Assembly: GCA_024234855.1 (NCBI GenBank)
Contig: JACKNN010000009.1
Coordinates: 1-55,167 of the forward strand
Direction of reading: 5' to 3'
Origin: Pseudomonadales bacterium
Lineage (GTDB): Bacteria > Pseudomonadota > Gammaproteobacteria > Pseudomonadales > Halieaceae
Length of the DNA stretch: 55,167 bases
Made by a program: the position numbers and the translations under genes. How positions within the stretch are numbered: position 1 is the first letter of the stretch; the number at the start of each line of letters is the position of its first letter. The notes under the pieces were generated by a model. It ran no database searches. It saw only the letters and a program-made list of their open reading frames with translations, and was not told where the DNA came from. Positions 37,001 to 45,120 of the stretch are shown piece by piece.

Positions 37001-37499
37001 GAAACGGGGTGAGATACCCGACATCGATGCGCCGCTGGATCACGGCTCGGAAATCAAACTGCATATGCCCGCGCTGATCCCGGAAGATTACCTGCCGGAT
37101 ATCAACGGCCGGCTGATCCTGTACAAACGGATCGCGGCTGCCGCCAGTGAGACCGATCTTCGCGACCTGCAGGTGGAGATGATCGATCGCTTCGGCCTGT
37201 TGCCGGCACAGGTCAGGAACCTGTTCCTGGTGGCACAGTTGCGACTCAAGGCGCAGGCACTTGGGATCCGGGCGATTGAAGCGGGCCCGGAGGGTGGTAG
37301 TATCGACTTCAACACAAACACCCGGGTGCACCCCCTCAGCCTTGTGAAACTTGTTCAATCCGACCCCCGCGCCTATAAACTGGCCGGGGCGACACGCCTG
37401 CGCTTCCAGCGCGAATTACCCGATTCCCGGGAACGCCAGCAATACGTCGAACAGTTGCTGGAATCCTTTGCCCATGACGCCACGGAAAATGCCGCCTGA
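34032..37499 (+). CDS. mfd: transcription-repair coupling factor
   Basis: Removes RNA polymerase stalled at lesions and recruits UvrA. About 1155 residues. In order: UvrB-like N-terminal domains (LAFPDWETLPYDNFSPHQDIVSERL), the RNA polymerase-interacting domain (VVHLEHGVGRYIGL), the RecG-like translocase with Walker A DVGFGKTE, DEEHRFGVKQKE and TATPIPRTLNMA, motif VI LHQLRGRVGRS, and the C-terminal TRCF domain. I start at the ATG at 34032, since the family begins here; the frame is open upstream by 54 codons without support. The stop overlaps the csiV ATG. Confidence 0.96.
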   Translation: MFSTLVKNTPWPHRSASRTALGPFSGCADARCIAELASPDQLLLVITADTSSALALERELPFFLPAAVEILAFPDWETLPYDNFSPHQDIVSERLSTLHSLRRMRSGVLVVPIPTLMHRLAPTDYVAASSLVLQAGQALDIDQFRRDLLRNGYLNVETVFEHGEFALRGSLFDIFPMGSKLPYRIDLLDAEVDSLRTFDPETQRTVDKVDAINLLPAREYPLDPGAVSRFQMNWYEAFDVDHDQCPVYSEVSAGRSPGGCEYYLPLFFKQCATLFDYLPDNTAVITSGDHHGCARRFWEEVNTRFAEYGIDPRRPLLPPRRCFTPVEELYQILGNYAVLELRYSPDAPVHRQTGVLPPPVLAAGQRNQSPTDELVRFMREHRGPVLLCAESAGRREILLESLRDHELEPPVVANWQAFVASGADFAIATAPLDRGMYFGPGQPTLVCEAQLFGHRVAQRRRRSKQQDEAAVANVFRDINELREGVPVVHLEHGVGRYIGLQMLTVDGQDAEFLTLEYAQGSRLYVPVASLHLVSRYAGSDPELAPLHKLGSDQWEKARRKASEKASDVAAQLLEVYARREAREGFTFAPFEPDYEQFSAAFPFEETPDQQTTINAVIADMQSPRVMDRLVCGDVGFGKTEVAMRAAFLATRNSKQVAVLVPTTLLAQQHFNSFSDRFADWDVSIEVVSRFKSAKELAEVMRRVAAGKTDILVGTHKLLQSKFQFADLGLLIIDEEHRFGVKQKEAIKALRSEVDVLTLTATPIPRTLNMAMGGMRDLSVIATPPARRLSIKTFVREHNIGLIKEAVLRETLRGGQVYYLHNEVKTIEETARKLRELLPELSIAVAHGQMRETQLEQVMSSFYHQRHHILLCTTIIETGIDIPNANTIIIERADKFGLAQLHQLRGRVGRSHHQAYAYLMCPPRSAITPDAGKRLEAIEAAGDLGAGYLLATHDLEIRGAGELLGDEQSGQIHSVGFGLYMEMLQRAVAALKRGEIPDIDAPLDHGSEIKLHMPALIPEDYLPDINGRLILYKRIAAAASETDLRDLQVEMIDRFGLLPAQVRNLFLVAQLRLKAQALGIRAIEAGPEGGSIDFNTNTRVHPLSLVKLVQSDPRAYKLAGATRLRFQRELPDSRERQQYVEQLLESFAHDATENAA

Positions 37500-38689
37500 T
37501 GCCTAAGTTAACAGTCAAATTTGTCGCCTCTACCCTCGCCGCTTTCGCACTGCTGAACAGTGGGGCGGCGCTGTCGCAGGACCATCGCTGGTTCCGGGTC
37601 GAGTTGCTGGTGTTCGCCAACCAGTCCGGTGGCGCGCCCGCGGGCGCAGCCACCGCGGAACAGTTCGATCCCACACCGACGCTGTCCTACCCCACCGCCT
37701 CGCGCTTCCTGGTCGATCCCGCGCTGGTGGAGGGCAACAGGGCCGAGTTCGACGGCGAGAGCGTGGTCGACGAATACGGCCGACAAATTATTACGATCCT
37801 GACGCAATCCCCGGCCATCGCGGGCACCGCCACCGGCATGCCGCCGACGGGTGCAGCCGGCGGTGTCACGCCCGCCCCGCCGACGCCCGTAACCCAGACG
37901 AACCCGGCACCCGCACAGGCACCGGCACCGCTGACACCCGTGTTCTCCGACCCGTCCCTGGCCGCCACAGCCCAGGCCGCCACGTCGTCCACGCTGCCCC
38001 GGCCTTACGTAATTCTGCCCCGGAGCTATCAGGAGTTTGCCGGCAAGGCCGACGTCATGCAGCGCAGCGGGCGCTACCCGGTGCTGTTCCACGAAACCTG
38101 GGTGCAACCGCTGGAGCCGGAGCCAAGCAGCCTGCCCATCGTGCTGGATCGATCCGGTGACAGCCAGCAGTGGCCGGCTCTGCAGGGCTCCGTCCGGTTG
38201 TACCTGTCCCGCTACCTGCATATCGAGACCAACCTGTGGCTGAACACCGCCGGCCAGTACCTGCCGGGGACCTGGCGCATGCCTGCCCCGCCGTTCGGGC
38301 CGCCCTCCCTTATTATCGAGGAGGAAGAGGTGGTCGACATGGCCGCGGCAATCGACGGTGTGCCGGGCGAAAGCGCGCCCGCCACTGAAGCCACCACCGC
38401 CGTGGTGGAGCTGGCAGCGAGCGGCGACACGGTCACTGCCGTGGCGGCAGATCCCGCCGGGGATGCGGTGGCCGGTGTGGCCGTAGTCGAAGCCGTCGCC
38501 CCCGTCTATCCCTACCGCCACGCCGTGCTGTTACAGCAGACACGGCGCATGCGCAGCGGGGAAGTGAACTATATCGACCACCCCATGCTGGGTGCGATTA
38601 TCAAATTCACCCCGGTGACGGCCGAGCAATTGGCCGCAATAGCGCAGGAGCAGGCGACGACGCTGCCGGATGACGCTCAGGCGCTGTAG
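37499..38689 (+). CDS. csiV: CsiV-family peptidoglycan-binding protein
   Basis: A 396-residue secreted protein with an N-terminal signal peptide (basic KLTVK, hydrophobic FVASTLAAFALLNSGAALS). WFRVELLVFAN after the cleavage site and YIDHPMLGAIIKFTPV at the C-terminus are CsiV features. In Vibrio CsiV is linked to cell-shape conversion and the LpoA/PBP1A system. A low-complexity Ala/Pro/Thr-rich segment lies at residues ~115-165 and another Ala/Val-rich one at ~290-335, probably flexible linkers. Its ATG overlaps the mfd stop, and it is convergent with the phosphorylase by 13 bases. Family call good; function inferred. Confidence 0.85.
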   Translation: MPKLTVKFVASTLAAFALLNSGAALSQDHRWFRVELLVFANQSGGAPAGAATAEQFDPTPTLSYPTASRFLVDPALVEGNRAEFDGESVVDEYGRQIITILTQSPAIAGTATGMPPTGAAGGVTPAPPTPVTQTNPAPAQAPAPLTPVFSDPSLAATAQAATSSTLPRPYVILPRSYQEFAGKADVMQRSGRYPVLFHETWVQPLEPEPSSLPIVLDRSGDSQQWPALQGSVRLYLSRYLHIETNLWLNTAGQYLPGTWRMPAPPFGPPSLIIEEEEVVDMAAAIDGVPGESAPATEATTAVVELAASGDTVTAVAADPAGDAVAGVAVVEAVAPVYPYRHAVLLQQTRRMRSGEVNYIDHPMLGAIIKFTPVTAEQLAAIAQEQATTLPDDAQAL

Positions 38690-39426
38690 CGCTGCGCCAC
38701 CAGGGTCCGCAGCAGCAGCCCGACCACACCGGCCTCGCGCTGCAGAATCTCGCCCATCACGGCCAGCGAGATGGGTTCGTCGCCCAGCCCGGCGGCGGGG
38801 TTGACGACCATACAGACCGAGGCGTAGGCCAGTTCAAGCTCCCGCGCGAGGGCGGCCTCGGGCATGCCCGTCATCCCCACCACGTCGCAGCCGTCCGCGG
38901 CCAGGCGGCGGATCTCGGCCGCGGTCTCCAGCCGCGGTCCCTGGGTCACGCCGTGCACCGCACTCGTCTGGCAGGATATAGCCGCGCAGTCGGCCGCTGC
39001 TGCCAGCGCCAGTCGCAGCTCGCGATGGTAGGGTTCGGTAAAATCGATATGCCTGAGCTGGCCATCGCTGCCATCGTCGAAGGTGTGTGCCCGACCCCAG
39101 GTATAGTCGATCACCTGGTCGGGAATCACCAGCACGCCGGGCTGCATGGACGATGCTATCCCCCCCACCGCATTGATCGCCACGACGTCGGTCACACCGA
39201 GTGATTTCAAAGCCCAGAGATTGGCGCGGTAGTTGACCAGGTGTGGCGGCACGACAGCCGGGCTGCCGTGACGCTGCAGGAAAAACACCCGACAATCCCC
39301 GAATAAGCCCTCCTGCAGCGGCGCGGAGGGCGCTCCGAACGGAGTGTCCGGACTGTGTGACGCCGTCCCGGCCAGGCCTGCCAGTTCGTGGATACCGGTT
39401 CCACCGATCACACCGAGTTGTCTCAT
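38677..39426 (-). CDS. methylthioadenosine/methylthioinosine phosphorylase family protein
   Basis: A 249-residue PNP/MTAP-family phosphorylase releasing ribose-1-phosphate from a methylthio-nucleoside in purine and methionine salvage. Motifs: VIGGTGIHEL at the N-terminus, FLQRHG, PHLVNYRANLWALKSLGV, VGGIASSMQPG and VVGMTGMPEAALARELELAY. In Pseudomonas the homologue beside mfd and csiV is a 5'-methylthioinosine phosphorylase, and I expect the same. Start ATG at 39426 has CGGAG upstream; the longer frame to 39537 lacks support. Confidence 0.92.
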   Translation of the reverse strand: MRQLGVIGGTGIHELAGLAGTASHSPDTPFGAPSAPLQEGLFGDCRVFFLQRHGSPAVVPPHLVNYRANLWALKSLGVTDVVAINAVGGIASSMQPGVLVIPDQVIDYTWGRAHTFDDGSDGQLRHIDFTEPYHRELRLALAAAADCAAISCQTSAVHGVTQGPRLETAAEIRRLAADGCDVVGMTGMPEAALARELELAYASVCMVVNPAAGLGDEPISLAVMGEILQREAGVVGLLLRTLVAQRYSA

Positions 39427-39775
39427 TTTCCAGTCTCCGGGACCGGCATACAGCCGCTGGGGTAAGGGTGTTGAGCCGCGACAATAACAGCAGCAGGCAG
39501 CTTGCGGCGTCGGCAAAATCGGATCGCGGCAAGCCACTTTTTAGACAGATTATTCATGTCGGAGACCATTGCTTAGTATGGAACTGGTATATAAAAGCCC
39601 CGGCCACCTTAAGTCAACTCGACATGACCAGCGCAACTGATTGATCTGTTTTAAAAAGAAATCAGCGTTCATTGGAAGTAATTTGAAGCGCAGTTTATAT
39701 GCCCAAATCACATAATGGACAGTCAAAACCAGCATGTTATTTTGAAGCACAGGCGATAATGAAAGGCATGCAAAG
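39427..39775. other. 349-bp gene-free region
   Basis: No coding frame with family resemblance. The half nearer 39776 is clearly richer in A+T than the surroundings (runs such as GTTTTAAAAAGAAA near 39648) and probably carries the promoters for the phosphorylase (minus) and the small acidic protein (plus). I find no strong -35/-10 pair, terminator or repeat. Confidence 0.6.
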
Positions 39776-40093
39776 ATGAAACTGCAGCAACCCATTGTTG
39801 GCAAATGGTACAAGGACGTCGAGATCGATGCGCTGTTCGAGGTAGTCGATTGGGACCCGGACACGCTCTCCATCGAAATACAGTACCTGGATGGCGAGGT
39901 GGCGGAGTTCGACCTCGACACCTGGCGCGAGATGTTGCCGCAACGGGCCGCGGCCCCCGAGGACTGGCGGGCGGCCTTTGAACTGGACGACGAGGACCTG
40001 CTGGATCCCGACCTGCCGTTCCACCCAGAGGACTGGAACAGCCCGCTGAATTCCATCGAGCCGGACGCCATGTACGGGGTCGAGGATTTCTAG
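39776..40093 (+). CDS. small acidic conserved protein (DUF6763-like)
   Basis: A 105-residue, strongly acidic soluble protein of unknown function. It opens with QPIVGKWYKDVEIDALFEVVDWD, a compact beta-rich motif, and ends in an Asp/Glu/Pro-rich tail (LDDEDLLDPDLPFHPEDW). AAAGG lies upstream of the ATG. It precedes lexA but a LexA-regulated promoter separates them. Codon use matches the neighbours, so it is a real gene. Confidence 0.8.
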   Translation: MKLQQPIVGKWYKDVEIDALFEVVDWDPDTLSIEIQYLDGEVAEFDLDTWREMLPQRAAAPEDWRAAFELDDEDLLDPDLPFHPEDWNSPLNSIEPDAMYGVEDF

Positions 40094-40157
40094 TACCACC
40101 GGGCCGGAAGCGGCCCACCTCCCCGGCGAGGCAATGCCCTGACCGCCCCGGCGACAG

Positions 40158-40185
40158 TTGTACCTGCGCGAATACTGTATATAAT
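40158..40185 (+). promoter_or_regulatory. lexA promoter overlapping its SOS box
   Basis: TTGTAC (40158-40163), a 16-base spacer and a perfect TATAAT (40180-40185). The -10 box lies inside the first LexA box, so bound LexA would block RNA polymerase and give autorepression. Confidence 0.6.
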
Positions 40186-40190
40186 CACAG
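40175..40190 (+). promoter_or_regulatory. LexA operator (SOS box 1)
   Basis: CTGT-N8-ACAG is complete (CTGTATATAATCACAG), matching the gammaproteobacterial LexA consensus. It lies 29 bases before the lexA ATG at 40220 and covers the -10 box. Confidence 0.88.
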
Positions 40191-40193
40191 CAC

Positions 40194-40209
40194 CTGTATA
40201 AATAACCAC
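40194..40209 (+). promoter_or_regulatory. degenerate second LexA box
   Basis: CTGTATAAATAACCAC keeps the left half (CTGT plus an A/T core) but has CCAC where ACAG is expected. It stands 19 bases after the first box start, like the tandem boxes of E. coli lexA, so weak cooperative binding is possible. Confidence 0.5.
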
Positions 40210-40219
40210 GGTGCCTGAG

Positions 40220-40822
40220 ATGGAAAAGCTCACCTCGCGACAACAGCAAGTACTGGACATCGTTCGCCAGCATATCGACCAGACCGGTTATCCCCCCACC
40301 CGTGCCGATATCGCCCGGGAGCTGGGGTTCAAGTCCGCGAATGCCGCCGAGGAACACCTCAAGGCCCTCGCCCGCAAGGGCGCCATCGAAATGATCGCCG
40401 GGGCGTCGCGCGGCATCCGCCTGCCGGAGAGCGCCGGCATCCCGATCGTGGGGAGAGTCGCGGCGGGTAATCCGGTGCTGGCGGAACAGAATATCGAGGA
40501 CTACTGTGACCTGCCGCCCGGTTTTTTCAAACCCAGTGCCGACTACTTCCTCGTGGTCCAGGGCGACAGCATGATGGATATCGGGATTCTGGACGGCGAC
40601 CTGCTGGCCGTGCACAGCACCCCGGTGGCCAACAACGGCGATATCGTGGTGGCGCGGATAGAGGACGAGGTTACCGTAAAGCGCCTGCGCCGAACGGGGC
40701 AGAAACACCTGGTAGAGCTGATTCCCGAGAACGCCGATTACGAACCCATCAGGGTCAACTTGCGGGAACAGGCATTTACGATTGAAGGTATCAGTGTGGG
40801 GGTGCTGCGCCGCGGCAGCTGA
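40220..40822 (+). CDS. lexA: SOS regulon repressor LexA
   Basis: Represses SOS genes until RecA-stimulated self-cleavage. 200 residues from the ATG at 40220. Winged-helix DNA-binding domain with RQQQVLDIVRQHI and PPTRADIARELGFKSANAAEEHL (residues ~7-48), the cleavage site Ala82-Gly83 in RVAAGNP, catalytic Ser117 (GDSMMD) and Lys154 (TVKRL). A GTG three codons upstream is also in frame, but family N-termini begin at MEKLT. Controlled by its own LexA boxes. No sulA follows, unlike Pseudomonas. Confidence 0.97.
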   Translation: MEKLTSRQQQVLDIVRQHIDQTGYPPTRADIARELGFKSANAAEEHLKALARKGAIEMIAGASRGIRLPESAGIPIVGRVAAGNPVLAEQNIEDYCDLPPGFFKPSADYFLVVQGDSMMDIGILDGDLLAVHSTPVANNGDIVVARIEDEVTVKRLRRTGQKHLVELIPENADYEPIRVNLREQAFTIEGISVGVLRRGS

Positions 40823-40834
40823 TTGTTTGCCGCC

Positions 40835-41086
40835 TCAGTGCAACATACGGGAGGCGCTGGCGGGGGCCGCCGCCGACTCCTTCTCGACCTGCTCTGCGAT
40901 CGCCGCGGCGGCCTGGATACCCGCCTGTAGCATCACCTTGGCGACTTCAAGGCCGTTATCCATCAGGTAGATCCGCGTTTCCTCAGAAAACCGGATTGTC
41001 ACCAACGGCTCGGAGTCATCATCCGCCCTTTGCAGGACAACTTCCCCCTCTCCAAGATCAACAATCTCCAGTAGAGATGAAGCCAT
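40835..41086 (-). CDS. small conserved protein of unknown function
   Basis: An 83-residue protein beginning ASSLLEIVDLGEGEVVLQRADDD, a short beta-rich domain that also includes TIRFSEETRIYL, and ending in an Ala-rich amphipathic helix. No known domain recognised; an equivalent small gene lies near lexA/topA in Pseudomonas as I recall. Start ATG at 41086 has AGAGG 8 bases upstream; the frame upstream of it is unsupported. Convergent with lexA (12 bp apart). Confidence 0.75.
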   Translation of the reverse strand: MASSLLEIVDLGEGEVVLQRADDDSEPLVTIRFSEETRIYLMDNGLEVAKVMLQAGIQAAAAIAEQVEKESAAAPASASRMLH

Positions 41087-41248
41087 GCAATTAACCTCTG
41101 GTTGCTGGATGCAATACCATTCTAACAGCAGCGACCGCAACCGGCCAGCCGCGGCCTTGTCCAATATAAAGTGCGTCTGAAGGCAGGACTCTCACACCCG
41201 TATCCCAGCCTGGCCACTCGCAATGCCTCGGGCGGGAGTGAGGGAGCG

Positions 41249-41716
41249 CTAGTACTCGTCCAGCGAATCGCCCATGCGTTCGAACAGCGCCTCCAGTGCC
41301 ACCAGCCAGCGCTCCAGTTGCTCGCTGCCAGGCAGTTCGCCGGTGGCAACCGCAAGATTGCCCTGCTGTCTGACACCGGGGAGAACGCGCTCGGGCTCGC
41401 GCAGCATATCGCCCAGCCAGCCGGCCGCCTCGAGTTGGCGGCACTCGTTGATCTCGGCCGGGAACACCCTGCCCGCGGGCATGGCAGGCAGCTCGCTGCA
41501 ACTGCGAGGAGCCGTGTGGCCAGGTGCCTCTGCCTGGCAGATCGCCAGTAAAAACCAGCCGTAGGCCGTCACCAGGTGTTCCCTGGCGGCGGCGCCAAAC
41601 GCCTGTTCGAGGGTAATCGCGGGGATATCCTGGCGGGCCAGCTCCCGGCGCCAGGCCGCGAGCAGAATTCTGGCGAGGTAAAGTGCGTGGTTAGCTCTGG
41701 CGCGGGGGCCGCTCAA
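41249..41716 (-). CDS. DUF6586-like conserved protein
   Basis: A 155-residue, probably all-helical cytoplasmic protein (RARANHALYLARILLAAWRREL, then AFGAAAREHLVTAYGWFLLAICQAE, and C-terminal LERWLVALEALFERMGDSLDEY). It resembles the short protein encoded after topA in Pseudomonas (DUF6586). Function unknown. The start codon is TTG and overlaps the topA TGA as TTGA, so it is translationally coupled to topoisomerase I. Confidence 0.75.
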   Translation of the reverse strand: MSGPRARANHALYLARILLAAWRRELARQDIPAITLEQAFGAAAREHLVTAYGWFLLAICQAEAPGHTAPRSCSELPAMPAGRVFPAEINECRQLEAAGWLGDMLREPERVLPGVRQQGNLAVATGELPGSEQLERWLVALEALFERMGDSLDEY

Positions 41717-44376
41717 GAGCGCTTGCGCCCCCCGCTGGCGCCACCGCTACCGGATTGTTCCTGCTGCCACTTGCCCTTCTGGTAGAACGCTTTCCACCCC
41801 GTGGCCTTGCCTTCGACCTCGGTCATCACGTACTGCTCCTTGGTCTTGCGGCTGAAACGCACCTGCGCACGGTTGCCCTCGGGGTCTGCCACAGGTGCCC
41901 GGAACAGGAACTCGTATTTGGGGTCGATCTCGCTCTTGTGCGGCAGTAATTCATCGACATAGGGCGCGCGGGTTTCCCGGTTGCGCGGAAACTGGCTCGC
42001 GGCCAGGAACAGGCCCGCCGCGCCATCGCGCAGGATGTAGTGGTCTTCCACTTTCTGGCAGGCCAGTTCAGGCATCGGCACCGGGTCCATCTTCGGTGGT
42101 GCGGCCTCGCCGTTGCGCAGCAATTTGCGGGTATTTTTGCAGGCCTCGGCAGTACAGCCAAAGTACTTGCCAAAACGGCCCGTTTTGAGCTGCATGTCGG
42201 CGCCGCACTTGTCACACTCGATGACCGGGCCGTCGTAACCCTTGATCTTGAACTTGCCGGTCTCCACTTCAAAACCGGGGCAATCGGGCCCATTGCCGCA
42301 TATATGCAGTTTGCGCGAATCGTCGATCAGGTAACTGTCCATGGCCGTGTTGCACAACTTGCACCGGTGCTTGGTCCGCAACAGCCGGGATTCGGCCTCG
42401 TCATCAGCATCCTCGCGAATCGCCTCATCGCCGGGGGTGAGGTTGATGGTCTGCTTGCAGCGCTCCTTGGGCGGCAGGGCATAGCCTGAGCACCCCAGGA
42501 ATACGCCGGTACTGGCCGTGCGAATCTGCATGGGACGGCCGCACTTGCTGCAGGCGATGTCCGTCATGGTGGGCTCGTTGGGTTGCATGCCCGCCGGCTC
42601 CGGCTCCTCCGCTTTCTCCAGCAGGGTGGTAAATTCACCGTAGAACTGGTCCAGCAGCTCGCGCCACTCCAGCTTGCCCTGGGCCACCTCGTCCAGGTGG
42701 GCTTCCATGGACGCGGTAAAGCCGTAATCCAGTAATTCAGTAAAACTTTTCTGCAACCGCTGGGTGACAATCTCTCCCATTTTTTCGGCGTAAAACCGCT
42801 TGTTTTCCAGCCTGACGTAACCGCGGTCCTGGATCGTCGAAATGATCGAGGCGTAGGTGGAAGGCCGTCCGATACCGCGCTTTTCCAGCTCTTTCACCAG
42901 GCTGGCCTCGCCGTAACGCGGCGCCGGTTTGGTAAAATGCTGGGCGGGATCCAGCTTCTGCAGGGTCAGTGCCTCACCCTCTTTCATGTCAGGCAACACG
43001 ATGTCTTCACCCTTGCGACCGGCAGGGACCTGGACCCGGGTGTAACCGTCGAATTTAACAATTCTGCCCTTGGCGTTGAGCTGGTACTCACCGGCAGCCA
43101 CCGTGACCACCGTGGATATGTACTCGGCGTCGGGCATCTGGCAGGCGACAAACTGGCGCCAGATCAGCTCGTACAGCCGCTCGGCATCGCGCTCCATGTC
43201 CTTCAGGGCGGCCTGTGTCACATTGACGTCTGATGGCCGAATGGCCTCGTGGGCTTCCTGCGCGCCGTCCTTTGAAGAGTACAGGCGCGGCTGCACCGGC
43301 AGGTAGGCCTTGGGAAAGTGCTTGCCGATATACTCGCGACAGGTGGCCACCGCCTCGGTACTGAGATTGGTGGAGTCGGTGCGCATATAGGTGATGTAGC
43401 CCGCCTCGTACAGCCGCTGGGCCATCATCATGGTTTTCTTCACGCCAAAGCCCAGCCGGGTACTGGCAGCCTGTTGCAGGGTGGAGGTGATAAAAGGGGC
43501 CGACGGCTTGGACCGGGTGGGTTTGTCCTCGCGCGCGCGCACCGCGTAGGGCAGGGATTCCAGCTCGGCCACCGCGGCCATGGTCGTGCTCTCATTGGTC
43601 GGGTTGAACGTCTCGCCGCCGTGCTTGCGCACCTGGAACCGGACCTGGTCTCCCTGCTTGCTGAGCAGGTCCGCGTGCACTTCCCAGTACTCCTCGGGCA
43701 CAAAGGCGTGGATTTCCCGCTCCCGCTCAACCACCAGCCGCACCGCGACGGACTGTACCCGGCCGGCAGACAGTCCCCTGGCCACCTTCGCCCACAGCAG
43801 GGGTGATACCATGTAGCCCACCACCCGATCCAGGAAGCGCCTGGCCTGCTGGGCGTTCACCCGGTTCTGGTCCAGCTGCGAGGGCTGCTTGAAGGCCTCA
43901 GTGATGGCTTTCTTGGTGATTTCGTTGAACACTACCCGCTGGTAGCGGGAGTCATCGCCGCCTATCGCCTCTCGCAGGTGCCAGGCGATAGCTTCCCCTT
44001 CGCGATCAAGGTCGGTCGCGAGGTAGATCGCCTCGGCGTTCGCAGCGAGTTTCTGCAGCTCACTGACAACCTTTTCCTTGCCTGGCAAAATCTGGTAATT
44101 CGCCTTCCAGCCGTGCTCGGGGTCAATGCCCATGCGCCGGATCAATTGCTCCCGCGCCTTGACCTTCTTGTACTCGGCTTTTTTCTCTGGCGCCATCTTG
44201 CGGGTCCTGGCGGCCTGGGCGGCCCTCTCCTTGGCGTCCACCGTTCCACTACTGCCGGCGGTAGGCAGGTCGCGTATGTGCCCCACGCTGGATTTGACGA
44301 TAAAATCAGGCCCGAGGTATTTATTGATCGTTTTGGCTTTTGCCGGTGACTCAACGATAACTAGTGATTTACCCAT
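41713..44376 (-). CDS. topA: DNA topoisomerase I
   Basis: Relaxes negative supercoils; type IA, 887 residues. Toprim domain with LVIVESPAKAKTI (residues ~5-17) and DLDREGEAIAWH (~122-133), then the active-site Tyr330 in GYITYMRTDS. The C-terminal part has several Cys4 zinc modules (CSKCGRPM...CSGY, CKLCNTAM, CDKCGADM...CTAEACKN) and a basic tail GRKRS. Start ATG at 44376 with AGGAAATT upstream; the frame runs 22 codons further but without support. Confidence 0.97.
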   Translation of the reverse strand: MGKSLVIVESPAKAKTINKYLGPDFIVKSSVGHIRDLPTAGSSGTVDAKERAAQAARTRKMAPEKKAEYKKVKAREQLIRRMGIDPEHGWKANYQILPGKEKVVSELQKLAANAEAIYLATDLDREGEAIAWHLREAIGGDDSRYQRVVFNEITKKAITEAFKQPSQLDQNRVNAQQARRFLDRVVGYMVSPLLWAKVARGLSAGRVQSVAVRLVVEREREIHAFVPEEYWEVHADLLSKQGDQVRFQVRKHGGETFNPTNESTTMAAVAELESLPYAVRAREDKPTRSKPSAPFITSTLQQAASTRLGFGVKKTMMMAQRLYEAGYITYMRTDSTNLSTEAVATCREYIGKHFPKAYLPVQPRLYSSKDGAQEAHEAIRPSDVNVTQAALKDMERDAERLYELIWRQFVACQMPDAEYISTVVTVAAGEYQLNAKGRIVKFDGYTRVQVPAGRKGEDIVLPDMKEGEALTLQKLDPAQHFTKPAPRYGEASLVKELEKRGIGRPSTYASIISTIQDRGYVRLENKRFYAEKMGEIVTQRLQKSFTELLDYGFTASMEAHLDEVAQGKLEWRELLDQFYGEFTTLLEKAEEPEPAGMQPNEPTMTDIACSKCGRPMQIRTASTGVFLGCSGYALPPKERCKQTINLTPGDEAIREDADDEAESRLLRTKHRCKLCNTAMDSYLIDDSRKLHICGNGPDCPGFEVETGKFKIKGYDGPVIECDKCGADMQLKTGRFGKYFGCTAEACKNTRKLLRNGEAAPPKMDPVPMPELACQKVEDHYILRDGAAGLFLAASQFPRNRETRAPYVDELLPHKSEIDPKYEFLFRAPVADPEGNRAQVRFSRKTKEQYVMTEVEGKATGWKAFYQKGKWQQEQSGSGGASGGRKRS

Positions 44377-44486
44377 AATTTCCTGTGGTACAGCCCGGTT
44401 CAGGGTGAGGGCCGGTGCGTCCAACCCGTGAAAAGGTGGCATATATAAGTCGCCTGATCCCTCGGGTCAAGCTAATTCAGGACAGC

Positions 44487-44948
44487 TCAGGCGCGCAACT
44501 CACCTGCCCACACCTCCAGCAATTGCCGGATTTGCTCCACTGCCCCCACCCCGCCGGACTCCCGCCAGTAGACGCCACAACTGGCCTCATCAATGCCCGC
44601 CGCCAGCACCTGCGGGGGCATTTGCTTCACCGCCGCGGGTGCCTCCACGCGACTGTCATGAGCTACCCAGGCGCCATTGTCATACAGCCAGGCCTGCGCC
44701 ACCCTCCTCGCTCTGGTCTTCGCCGGCGGCAGGCGTTTACCGTAATAAATCGTGTCGTGTCCGGCACTGTCGCGGTCCCGTGAGCGTCCGCTGTCGCGAC
44801 CGGGCACCGCCCTGAATTCGACGAACATACCATGAACCGCGGCGTATTCGCGCATGCGGGCGATCTCCCGTTGTCGTTTACTGGGAATAAAATGCGACAG
44901 GGGAGCCAGGGCGATGGCGAGCACAAAGAGTATCAGCAGGTATTTCAA
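44487..44948 (-). CDS. membrane-anchored hypothetical protein
   Basis: A 153-residue protein with an N-terminal hydrophobic helix (YLLILFVLAIALAPLSHFI) followed by basic PSKRQREIARMREYAAVHG, so it is probably anchored in the inner membrane with the rest in the cytoplasm. I do not recognise the domain. It lies 110 bp upstream of topA on the same strand and is divergent from the universal stress gene. Coding quality looks real. Confidence 0.7.
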   Translation of the reverse strand: MKYLLILFVLAIALAPLSHFIPSKRQREIARMREYAAVHGMFVEFRAVPGRDSGRSRDRDSAGHDTIYYGKRLPPAKTRARRVAQAWLYDNGAWVAHDSRVEAPAAVKQMPPQVLAAGIDEASCGVYWRESGGVGAVEQIRQLLEVWAGELRA

Positions 44949-45056
44949 TAGCGGTAATCCTGATTCAGGTCAAAGCCTGCCACGGCTTCCCGTGGAACAG
45001 TAAGGCGGTGATGGCACTTCCTGACAGCGGGGTGTCGGGTGTTTCCAGCCCCCGCA

Positions 45057-45084
45057 TTGCCCGGCGGCTATTCTATGCTATAAA
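45057..45084 (+). promoter_or_regulatory. possible uspA-like gene promoter
   Basis: TTGCCC (45057-45062), a 16-base spacer and TATAAA (45079-45084) in the divergent gap before the universal stress gene. Judged by eye; -35 is moderate. Confidence 0.38.
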
Positions 45085-45120
45085 TGGCGTCTCATAACGC
45101 GCAAACTACGGAGTACTCTC

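Noticed and set aside
37830..37995. Ala/Pro/Thr-rich stretch in csiV as a repeat or frameshift
   Set aside because: It is a low-complexity linker in one continuous frame; signal peptide and C-terminus are both in frame.
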